NCBI GenBank assembly: GCA_021234155.1
Contig: JAJEKV010000094.1
Location: 3,144,535-3,208,534, forward strand
Reading direction: 5' to 3'
Length of the DNA stretch: 64,000 nucleotides
Source of the DNA: Isoetes taiwanensis
Taxonomy: Eukaryota > Streptophyta > Lycopodiopsida > Isoetales > Isoetaceae
This document shows positions 23,746-33,429 of the stretch, piece by piece; positions within the stretch are counted from its first letter, which is position 1, and every line of letters starts with the position of its first letter. A program made the translations under genes and the position numbers. The notes beneath the pieces were generated by a model. It searched no databases, had not been told where the DNA came from, and was given only the letters and a program-made list of their open reading frames with translations.

Positions 23746-25033
23746 CACTTCTCATAGTACAAGCACTTGTAGTATATATATAATATATGTATCAGTACCA
23801 GATATATAACATACAACCGCGCCCTGTGCACCCCTGCTAGTGGAGGATTGCATTATTAAAACAATTGATGCAATTTGTTGATGGTTCTCAATCATCGACT
23901 GAATGGCAATAAGAATAGATTAGCTAACGTCTTTAATAGTTTCATGGCCTATCAATAACAATCATATTTACAATATCATGGCACATCTTCTAGTTGTTCC
24001 TTTGGTTCCTTTGGTGAAACCTACATACGTAAACAGTCCAATGCGTTTGGAGGATTGTGAAATGCAATTTTAGCATTGAGGAGGGGTAGAAAACGGCAGA
24101 ATGCTATTTCTTAGATTGGGTTTACTTTCAATGATAGCTATGCATGGGTAGATCATGGCAAATACTTAGCAAACATTGACAAATGTTACTTGCATATATG
24201 TTATGCAATCTTGGTTCGCAATATTGAAAAATAGTTCTCGAAATATTAATAAGTGTTACGCATTAAATATTGGGCAATTACTTGTTGTAAAAAATATAAT
24301 GTCAAAGAAAATGTTCTACAAATATTAGCCAACGTATGCAAAAAAATGATGGAAAAGTGTTAAGAATATATAAATGTTGGGCATATGATGGATATATGTT
24401 GGACAAAATTTTAAAAACGATATTTCTTTTATATTGGCTATGTAGTTATTTACTGGTTATGTAGTTATGTACTTGACTACATAGAATGTAGGCCAGACCA
24501 AGAGAAAATTGATACATGCATGTCTCATCACATAATATTTTGACAGATTAATGCGTACAATGGAGACAACAAACGCCCCTTCTTCTTCTAATGTGTACTC
24601 TTGGAGTAACAAGAGGGCAGGGAATGATAGGGTGGTACTGTGGTTGTCAAACTGTTCCCAAGCCACTTCACCCTCCGGCCATGGAGGGCAACCCTCCGTG
24701 CGCAGCACCTTGTTGTGTTTAGCCTTTTCATTCTCGTTATTGCCTAATTTTGCGTTCTCAATTTCTATGCCTAAGGATATTCCATGACTTCTTGTATTGC
24801 GCATCAGTTGGTCACATCCATCATGCATTAGGTTTTTTTATTTACATTGCCCCTCTTCATATTATGTGCTGCATTTTCCTGGTATGAGACTTGTAGGGTG
24901 TTTATGTTTTCCACTCTATCAGCCATCTTGATTTATTTCTCGACCTTCATTATTTCTTGGGAGTGACTCCCACCTTAGTTTGCGTTGTTGAGCCTGTCCG
25001 TTCAAGCATCATCATCTTGCCCATGCCTTAGAC
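23746..25033. other. No supported gene; contains a dispersed 52-bp repeat
   Basis: AT-rich, with no coding domain. Only the 52-bp block at 24663-24714 stands out. Confidence 0.5.
24663..24714 (+). repeat. 52-bp dispersed repeat, copy 2
   Basis: Identical over 52 bases to 2931-2982, same orientation, 21.7 kb apart. Flanks are unrelated. It includes the CCCTCC/GGAGGG hairpin. Confidence 0.85.
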
Positions 25034-26250
25034 TTGTCCTTGCTTCATCCCTTCCTTTCGACCTTTCAACAACTTGTTTTGAATTTACCAAGCTCATGCG
25101 GCAATTGGCTTGTAGATAGCATTCCTTCGGCTATTGTTGCTCTCCTTACATTGATGATTTTTTATGCTGCTAATTTTTCCCCTTCTCAGGCGCTTATTTT
25201 ACATGACTTTGAGGATGCAGGGGTTGTTTTAGCACTCCATAAATGTCAACTTCAGCCATCCTGTGAAGCTAAGTTCCTGGGCTTTGTCTTAAATACATCC
25301 ACAGGCTTTCTTCCCATTGCTCCTCTCAGAAGAGAAACGTTTATCACTTTAGCCTCTAAGTAGTTGTCTTGCTCAAGTGTATGTGCCCGTAGCTTGGACT
25401 CTTTCATGGGCATGTTGGACTCTTTTTGCTTGGTTGTTCGGCCCGTTCGTTAGGTTGCTCTCCTTTCATTTTTTTTTTATATGCATCCATTACTTCTTAG
25501 TTTCAACATCTTCGCCTTATCTTGCATGTGCATACCAAAATCCATGCCTGGTTAAATGGGTTTGATACCTTGAACTGTGCTTACCTGGAAACCTGGTTCA
25601 AGTCCCGCTATGCCCACCCTTTCTTCTTTCTTCATGCGGGGGGAATCGAAAGTGAATGAAAAGGCTATGAGATTTGAGCATAGCAGATAGATATATATGC
25701 TTGGAACTTGAACTCGGTCGGATAGGATAAAGGTGTAGCATCGTTACGTTTGCCTGTTATGATGCTAGTAGTTCTGGTTGGGGGGTGTAGTTACATCAAT
25801 CCAGTTCCTGCTCCAATTTTTCTGGCCTTCTATCCACTTCTAGTAAATTAGCATCCTCTAGGCTCGAGAACTTGAAGCCCTCCTTACCTTTCTTAGGCAT
25901 CATAGGCCCTCTTTGAGGTCTTCTCGAGTTATAGCCTTTGGAGACTCGCGCTTAATGCTATCTATATCCTTAATAATGGCGGATCTCCCATCTTGGATCT
26001 ACATTTTCTCTGATTTGCATCTATACCTTATGTGTGCATTACAAAATTTCCCTCAAACCTGTTTGGATCCCATTTTAAATAAATGGGCTGATTATCTATC
26101 TAAGTTACAGGATTTTAATGACCACAATCTTTCTCAGACCACTTTTCGCATCATTGATGAAGCCTGGGATCCTGATCTTGATCATTTCGTTAATCTCTCT
26201 AATCATCAGCTTCCCAACTTTAATTGTTGGCACCCTATCCCTGATTGACC
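25034..26250 (+). mobile_element. DIRS-like (or related) RT/RNase H remnant
   Basis: At 25190-25330 a frame reads LHDFEDAGVVLALHKCQLQP then AKFLGFVLNTSTGFLPI, resembling the RT thumb region of DIRS-type retroelements. At 25755-25790 the motif YDASSSGWGV resembles the start of their RNase H, and 26080-26245 ends LNKWADYLSKLQDFNDHNL and LPNFNCWHPIPD, which fits the C-terminal RNase H region of that group. No tyrosine recombinase is seen. Frames are broken. A Ty3-type origin cannot be excluded. Confidence 0.5.
25528..25615 (+). other. tRNA-like relic or SINE head (pol III A and B boxes)
   Basis: The A box TGGTTAAATGG (25549-25559) and the B box GTTCAAGTC (25596-25604) match pol III consensuses. 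GTGCATA at 25528 can pair at six of seven positions with TATGCCC at 25609, giving an 88-nt unit the size of a long-variable-arm tRNA. The T stem pairs poorly and no sound anticodon arm forms, so it is not a functional tRNA. It interrupts the DIRS-like remnant. Confidence 0.4.
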
Positions 26251-26939
26251 TTCATCCCCGGGTGCCTTTTCTTAGTCTTGGTCAAGGGGGGTTCACATAA
26301 TTCTAGCCGTACAATGTAAGTGGGTGACCCAAAAGGGTTTTTTTTGGGCTTGAACCATATATATACTTTTACCTAAGGGGTTTTTTGTGGGAGAGTTTGG
26401 TACAATATATGGCTAAAATGGGGGTTTTTGGCAGATTTCTAAGGCGTATACAAGGGGATTTTTGACGACCCCTTGTACGCATATGAGGTACCCCTTATAT
26501 GATAGGTGCACCTCCCGGGGTCTTGGTCTGGTTTCAATAATTATTGTTTTCCTCCCCTGAATCTGTTGCCTAAGACTTTGGAGTTTGCCTTGGCTTGTTC
26601 TGCCAATATATCTTTGGTCATTTTCCATTGGAGGTCAGCTCCTTGGTGACCTATCTTGCATGCAGATTCGGGTGATTGGCTCTCTGTTATTGTGGACCAT
26701 CTTTATTTTCCATCAGTTGGACAAAGTTTGGTTAAAGGCACCAAGAAAAATAACTTTCAGATCTGATACATAGACTGTGCCTTTCAAATTGCAAACCTAT
26801 TTCTACACCACTTGAGTTTGGCTCATTTTTATCTCCATAAGATCTTGATTGTTCACCACAATTCACCTATCTCCATGATCATTATAGATTTATAATAGGT
26901 ACCCTTTAACTTTTCCTTGCTTTACCTATTTCTAAACTT
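26251..26939. other. Decayed retroelement spacer
   Basis: No domain is recognised. The sequence joins the DIRS-like remnant to the copia remnant. Confidence 0.4.
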
Positions 26940-27535
26940 AGTCAATTATGCATTGATCCTAAAAATATTCATTGTGCTTCATTAAAAAGATCCTTAAGAT
27001 ATGTGGTTGGAACCTTGAAGCTTGGCATTCACTATAGTGCCTCATGAAATTCATAGGTTGTTGGATATTCTAACTCTGATTGGGGAAGGGATGTAGATCA
27101 TAAATCCACCTCTGGATATACTTTCTTATTGGCAGGAGGTGTCAAGAGCCTACGGATAATCAATTGGAACAATATGAAACAGAGATGGGTGGCACAATCC
27201 ACTATAGAAGCATAATATTATGCCATAGCTAATACTTTCAATGAGAGATTGTGGTTGCAAAGATTGGTATTTGAATTGATAATTCAGTCTACTGTTCAGG
27301 AACCATCATGGTTGACAACCAGAGTGCAATTTCAATCACAGGTGATCCTGTTCTGCACAGAAGTATGAAGCATGTTGACAATAAGGTGTATTTCATCTGA
27401 GATATCCTCTCTAAAGGATTGTTGCAGATTCTGTACTATCCCATAGACAAGATGGTGGCTGATATCATGACTAAAGCTCTTAGTCATCCAAAGTTCTCCA
27501 CTTTCATACAACAACTTGATCTGCAAGTATTTTCC
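26940..27535 (+). mobile_element. Ty1/copia pol 3' end (RNase H), broken
   Basis: Translation in shifting frames gives the end of a copia polyprotein: KRSLRYVVGTLKLGIHYS (about 26990), VVGYSNSDWGRDVDHKSTSG then YTFLLAGGVKSL, KQRWVAQSTIEA, IMVDNQSAISITGDPVLH, KHVDNKVYFI and KMVADIMTKALSH (about 27450-27490). Stops interrupt it at several places (for example TAA inside IEA-YYAIAN). The following 3' LTR supports the assignment. Everything upstream of RNase H is missing or unrecognisable. Confidence 0.85.
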
Positions 27536-27630
27536 GTTTGATAGTTTTCCTTGTTATGATTCAGTAGGGCAAAGTACTTGAAGTCTTTTAGTTTATTTTG
27601 AATTTTTTTATCTGCTAATTTTAAGGAGGG

Positions 27631-27880
27631 ATGTTAAGAGTATTAAAATAAGTAGATGCTATTTTAGTTATTTGGATTGATGCTCAAATTGTGGACACAA
27701 TTAGGAACATGAAGTTTAGGCTTAATTTAAGCCTTAAGTTTTGAACAAGCATGTACTTAAACCCAATGTTGGGCCATTTTGAATCACCAATTGTTCTTTA
27801 GCATACAGTATTCTTGTATGATTCTTGCAATACAATTGCTCAATTTATTCTTGTTATTCACTTATTTGATTCCATTTCAA
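27631..27880 (+). repeat. Likely 3' LTR of the copia remnant
   Basis: The purine-rich AAGGAGGGA immediately precedes TGTTAAGAGT, the usual plant copia order of polypurine tract and LTR start (TG). The end near CCATTTCAACA is inferred only. No 5' partner LTR is in the window. Confidence 0.6.
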
Positions 27881-28239
27881 CACTTTTGAGAAAATTAGAC
27901 ATTTTCTTGAGGAATCCTCTCATAAGGCCACAGTCTATACTTATCATTGAAATTTGGAATGCTTTCAGTCTGCTCGAGTTCTCAATTGTCGAGAGGCCCA
28001 ATGACATAATGTCTCAACGCTCATACCTGGAGCCTAAGCCAGATGATCCAATATATGATAGGCAATCATAGATTATTCCATGTCCTGATCGGCTTCAACT
28101 CATGCATGGTTGTCACTTTGTTCATGCATCTCTTGATGTAGGTCTATCTAAACATCTCTCTTGTCTAATCTATTGTCTCAAGTTTTATTTTCATACCTTG
28201 GTTCAACCTCATCTTCTCGACACATGCAATCCGACTATG

Positions 28240-28350
28240 ATCATTTGAGATTCAAGATGATGTTTTTATTCGTGATGGGCTATTACATGTTTCTGATCAT
28301 GCTCCGAGATTTCTAGTTCCTCAAGCTTATCATAATTCTCCTATGGCTGT
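28240..28350 (+). pseudogene. Short Ty3-type integrase N-terminal remnant
   Basis: The frame reads VFIRDGLLHVSDHAPRFLVP then QAYHNSPMA, like the zinc-binding start of a Ty3 integrase. It is cut off by the purine tract. Confidence 0.35.
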
Positions 28351-28356
28351 GGATAC

Positions 28357-28970
28357 GAGAGGAGAAGGGAAAAAGGAAGGGGAGAAGGAAAGGGATGAGA
28401 AAAAGAAAGGAAAAAAGGGACAGAGGTAAGGGGGAAAAGAGAAGGGAAAAAAAAAAGAATATGGAAAGGGTGAGCAAAGGGGAAAAGGGGAGGTATGGGA
28501 GAAGGGAATGGGAAAAGAACAAAGGAAAAGGAAAGAGAAGAAAAAAGGCCATGGGAAAAAAGGAAAAGCGAAAGGGGGAAAGGGTGGAAAAACAGAAGGA
28601 AAAGGGGCACTATACAAAGGGGAAGAGAAAAAGGTGGGGAAAAAGAAAGAGAAAAAGGAAAAAAGTAAAAGAGAGGGGGAGATGAGGAAATAGAGGGGAA
28701 AAAGGGCACGGGAAAAGGATAAGATAGGGTGGGGAGAGAAGGAAAAGAGAAGGGAGAAGGGCCATCGGGAAAAGGGAAAGGGAAGGGAGAAAAGGAAACA
28801 AAGGGAAGGGGAGAAAATGATGATGAAAAAAGGTAAAAGGAAAAAGGAAGATGAAAAGGGGAGGGAAAAAAGGAAATGGAGAAATAGAAAAAGGGAAAAG
28901 GTAAAAATAGGGAGGAAAAATGGAAAAAAGAAAAGGGAAACCTAAAAAAAGGGGAGGGGGGAGGAGGAAA
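28357..28970. repeat. About 600-bp homopurine tract
   Basis: The plus strand is almost wholly A and G, with only sporadic pyrimidines, in GGGAAAAG-like units. The long open frames on both strands here (Lys/Glu/Gly-rich or Phe/Pro/Ser-rich) are composition artefacts. Confidence 0.95.
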
Positions 28971-29099
28971 AAGATTTTCGTTGAATGCTCTTGATTATGT
29001 AATTTTAACAACGTAAATTCATTTAATAATTGCTCCAATGTATAATTTATAATCCTACCTATGCACAACAATGTTGGGGTCCATTTCTAGTTAGTTAGA

Positions 29100-30640
29100 T
29101 TCTTGACAGGTTCCTAAGTTCATCACTTGGAGAGTATCCTTTCCAATCAACCAAATAATAAAGATGACAGTGCAGGAGCTTGGATTCCAAAAACTTTCGA
29201 ACTTCAAATTCTTCATGATCATCGATCTCGACTGGTGGTGGAGGTAGAGTTACTTGCTCTAGAAAGGAATTCGTCGTATAGAGCTATAAAGAAACATTGA
29301 ACACAGGGTGAAGTCGAACAGAGGGCAGAAGCTTTAAACAAAAAGCAGCATCATCCAACTCGGTCAAAGATCTGATAGGCTCCCAAGTGCTGGTAGTCGA
29401 GCTTGTTATAGAGACAAAAGCCAAAGCCCAACACAAAATAAACAAAGATTACCAACTACAAATAAGGGAGCACCTTGGCGATGCTGGTCAGCATGATAAT
29501 AAATGTGCTTAGGCCTGTAGAAGATGACGCTGAAAACCATCCTGGAGCATGCAAACTTTTGTGAGCCAGGCTTTGATACTAGGATTGACTAATTTATCTC
29601 CTGGGGCAATGAAGGACCAGCGATGATGAATGTTATAATTAATAAAGAATGGTGTCTAGCCTTAGAAGCATGGACAAAATTATTGTAATCAAATTCTGCC
29701 AAGGGTAGCTAATCAACCTAGTCATTTTGCTGATAATCGTGATGAAGCATTGTAAATATTGCTCAAGAGTCTATTTAGTATGTTCCACTTGTTCATTGGT
29801 CTCTTGGTGATGTCCAGATGGGAGCAAATGTTCCACATGCAAGAGTTGCAAAAGACGCTTCCAGAAGCAGGCAAGAAACTGGGGACAACGATCATTTTCA
29901 ATGGCATGTAGTAGGCCATGGAGTTGAACTAGTTCTTGAAGCAAAAGATTTAACTGTGGCTTCACTAAAAATGCATGTGCTGCAAGGAATGAAATGCACC
30001 ATCTTGGAGAAGCGATCAACGACAACGAGGATGTATGTTATGGCTTTAGAAAGATGGGATCTCGACAATGAAATCCATGGAGATGCTTTTCCAAGGACTG
30101 ATTGAAACTAGGATGAAGCAGACCATGTGGAAGGTACTTGGGAGGTTTTGGACGACAGTGAGTGTCACATGAGCGTACAAAGGTCTCGACAATGTGGTAC
30201 AGACCTAGCCACTAACAATCTCGTGCAATGAGTTTTCCAAGATTTTGGCAATTCCAAAGTAACCGGCGAGAGAAGAATCACGACAAGACTACAGAACTTG
30301 AAGTCGAGGAGCATTATCAGGAACATACAAAGTATCGTTTTAAAATATTAGGCCATCACGGACGTGAAAAGCATCATAGCCGTACGCCGAGGTGAAGCAT
30401 CTAAGGAAGAACCCAAATCAAGATTGGAAAAGATATCATGTATCAAGAAATCTGCGGTAAGTGTTGCCCGGATTGTCTCCAAAACAGTGCTATCTTGAGG
30501 GGTCTCAAACAATGAAGTGGCAAGAAGCTGCAATCGGCGTGGACCAAGAATGACCTGGGACTTTAAGTGTTGGTTCCTGCATCTTAGGTTCCAAAAAATG
30601 ATCTACAGAAAATAACACTTGATTTTCGGGTAAAATATTG
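29100..30640 (-). mobile_element. Ty3 chromovirus integrase and chromodomain, broken
   Basis: Read on the minus strand, 30240-29720 encodes Ty3 integrase fragments: FVRSCDTHCRPKPPKYLPHG then LLHPSFNQSLEKHLHG, VDRFSKMVHFIP in a shifted frame, and the HGLLHAIENDRCPQFLACFW and HHQETNEQVEHTK segments. At 29260-29100 the C terminus is a chromodomain: EEFEVRKFLESKLL followed by YYLVDWKGYSPSDELRNL. The chromodomain marks a chromovirus, whose members target heterochromatin. Upstream (to about 30640), NILPENQVLFSVDHFLEP fits the linker after RNase H. Stops and frameshifts show it is dead. Confidence 0.8.
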
Positions 30641-30667
30641 GCTCTCTAACCAAACATTCGAAACCAT

Positions 30668-30835
30668 GCGTATATCGAGTTCGATATACGTATATCTGGC
30701 AGGGCGCCGGAAAATGGCGTATAAAAAAGCGTATAAAATTGATATATAGTAGTATATCGTGTTAGATATACTATAGTATATCGAACTCGATATACTATAG
30801 TATATCGAACTCGATATACTACTGTATATCAATTT
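30668..30835 (+). repeat. Left cluster of TATATCGA/TCGATATA near-palindromes
   Basis: At least four copies of TATATCGANNTCGATATA (8-bp arms around 2 bases), often followed by CTATAG. Degenerate copies continue at 31141 and 31211. Confidence 0.85.
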
Positions 30836-30920
30836 TTTTTATGTTTTTCCGGGTTCTTCGGAGCGATTTCCGGCACGTTTTTTGGAGAGAATTTCGGCAG
30901 CATTCATACCTGATCAGATC

Positions 30921-31787
30921 ATGGAAGAAGCAGCAGGTTAGTAAGAGTATTCGCATCAAATTCCTCAAAGATTTCTTACTTTTACATCTCGTTCTTGTAT
31001 GAGCTCTTCAACTGTTTATGTTCATGCTTTTGATGGGATCGTTTAGGATCTAAAATTCAATTGATGTGATCGTTTAAGAGAGGTGGGAACTAAAATTAGG
31101 ATCTAAAATTCAAGGAGATTGGTTTTGTTTTTGGAAAACGTATATTGAGTGCGATATACTCACTATATTCGTATTTTGATTTCATTATGTGAATATTAAA
31201 TGTAAGATTAGCGTATATTGAGTTCAATATACGTGTTCCACATGTCTACAATGGTGCAACATGACTTACACATGTCGCTTTATGTTGCAACATGACTTAC
31301 ACATGTTAGCACATGTCGTGCACCTGAGGTGACATCTATGATATTGCGTGAGCATGTGAGGGAACATAAGTTGACATGTCAATGGTTAGATAGGACATGC
31401 CGGCATGATGTTTTTTATGTTGCAACATGACTTACAAGCGTGAGCACATGCGTGCACATGAAGTGACATCCTTAGGAGGACGTCATAATGATCACTATGA
31501 TAATTGATGATGTGGCATGTTAAAAAAGGCATATATTTTGATGGCATGGTTTTTCAGTTGTAATGTTGATATGATATGCTTTACACTCTTTTCTTTTGTG
31601 GATTATAATGTTATTTAGATGCTCCTACTTAGCATAGGTTAATGTTTTGTATCTTGATCAAATAACAGATATTCAGTTTGAGGACGAGGAGATGATGGAC
31701 TCAGATCATTCAGAGCACTTGTCCCAGCAGTCCATTGACGAGTTTCCTACAGGCTTTGAGCTTGCTGCAGAGGATCGGCCGCATCAG
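30921..31787 (+). CDS. Candidate first two exons of a plus-strand gene
   Basis: ATGGAAGAAGCAGCAG (30921-30936) is followed by a GTTAGTAAG donor. An AATAACAG acceptor at 31668 opens exon 2 (31669-31787) in the compatible phase, reading DIQFEDEEMMDSDHSEHLSQ then QSIDEFPTGFELAAEDRPHQ and ending CAG before GTACGT. The joined N terminus is acidic and Ser-rich, as in nuclear factors or FAR1/MULE-type proteins. No domain follows in the window. It points inward from the left end of the second MULE, so it may be its counterpart gene or a captured host 5' end. Confidence 0.4.
31254..31450 (+). repeat. Short repeats GCAACATGACTTACA
   Basis: Three copies at about 31256, 31288 and 31423, the first two followed by CATGT, lie in a region rich in CATG and GTGACATC. 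Confidence 0.8.
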
Positions 31788-31833
31788 GTACGTCAGGTAC
31801 GTACCGTATCCGTATCGTACCTGACGTACCTGA
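31784..31833. repeat. Perfect 18-bp inverted repeat (hairpin) at a splice donor
   Basis: TCAGGTACGTCAGGTACG (31784-31801) is followed after 14 bases by its exact reverse complement (31816-31833). The left arm contains two CAG/GTACGT-like donor sites. Confidence 0.95.
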
Positions 31834-32514
31834 CAACTAACCAAGAGAGCCACGTTTTCTACAATCTGAAACTAACATAGCTATTCAAACCATCAGTCAA
31901 CATGTATCTGAATCATAACATACACAAGTTTAGATTCAAGAAGCAACTTCCAAACCTGGTTTTTGTCGCCTCCAATATCAGGATTTTGCACTTGCTCCTT
32001 GGAGGAACTTTAATACTTTATTGATGTACATAGGAAAATAACCAAGTAAAAGGTTGACAACTCTTCTGTCATTTGAAAGCTGTAGTCAGCATATGCAGTT
32101 TTGCCAATCAAGCATAAGCAATGTCATAAGCTTCATGTTGCATGCTTAAATACCAAACAGTAGATCATCTTACCAAAGAATCAGACCAACTCCATGAGCA
32201 GCCATAGTGCCTTGACAATTGTTTGTGCTCCAGACTTCACTTCACTTCTTGTTTAAAACTAAACCTGCTGTAAGTACTTGAGTGATCACATCAAGAACCT
32301 GCCAGAAATGAAAGGACTTACAAAGGCTTCTGAGAGTTGGAAAAAATAGAAGCAATATTTAGAAGCCTTACCGACTTTGGAAACAGGATCTCTATTTGGT
32401 CAAATGTGTTTAGCCTGCCACTCTCTGCATGTTTCTGTAGATCAAAAAAACTTGAGCGGACCTATATAAACGTAAAATGGATACTTTCTTAAAGTACTTA
32501 CACAACTAGGAAAA

Positions 32515-32580
32515 CCCTCCAAAAACTCTCTTTGATCTGCTCCCAGACCCTCCAAAAACTCTCTTCGATCTGCTCCCAGA
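32515..32580. repeat. 33-bp tandem duplication
   Basis: Two units starting CCCTCCAAAAACTCTCTT at 32515 and 32548 differ by one base. On the minus strand they encode two copies of GADxREFLEG. Confidence 0.9.
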
Positions 32581-33429
32581 ACCAAGGCAAGTGAGCTACG
32601 ATTTTTTGCTGGGAAGAACTTTGGAAGAATTGCTGGAACTAAGAAACGAAGGTGCTTACCAAGAGTCGGATTGAAGTTACTAGCCTTCCTTTCTTCCGAG
32701 AAAAACCAATGGAGCCAACACAGAGACAACGAGCAAGCAAACTACTGGAAAATCCGGCAGCCTCTATTCGTTTAGGGTAGGAAAGAGGGAAAAACAGAGA
32801 GAGAGGGAAAAATGTGACGAGGGTTTTGTTTTTCCCCTTGTTTTTTTTTTTTAATCTAAATGTCATTTTGGCCCATTTTTTGTATTTAAGGCATTTGGAG
32901 GTTTTTTTTTGGGTTAAATATGTACTATACGTATTTTTTGGACCAATACGTTAAGTACGGTACTAAACAAAATGATTGGAAATTTGGCAAAGCAACTTTA
33001 AGGTATAGTAATGTGATAGTAATCGCGGTAAGAGGTATTATAATGCATCTAGAGGTAAAATACGCCGTCACGTAAAACAACACCGTATAGGTAACCTTTT
33101 GATTATGTTTTTTCGAGTCCTTAGGCATATGTTTTTTCCGCACATCGTAGAGACGAGAGTACTTATCATAGATCTTGTTATCTATGATCGTTGGACCATG
33201 CTTCCCGATCATGATAGTGCAAGGTCAAAATGGGTTCAACCTTATATACAAAGCACCACACCAGATTGGGAAGGACTTCGAGCCATTATATGGCCTATCA
33301 TCGTACAGTAAGTATGATTTCATTTGTACATTACAATTTGTCTAGTCTTCACAGAATCTAGTCTTCATCCATACATGGTATCTAGTTGTAGAACAAGATT
33401 CTGCAGTCATGGACAACACCACTTGCTCA

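Noticed and set aside
25528-25615. Functional tRNA gene
   Set aside because: The T stem has mismatches and no proper anticodon arm forms; kept only as tRNA-like.
28330-29071. Long Phe/Pro/Ser-rich and Lys/Glu-rich frames on both strands
   Set aside because: Composition artefact of the homopurine tract.
29818-30105. Plus-strand 95-codon frame
   Set aside because: Antisense to the chromovirus integrase.
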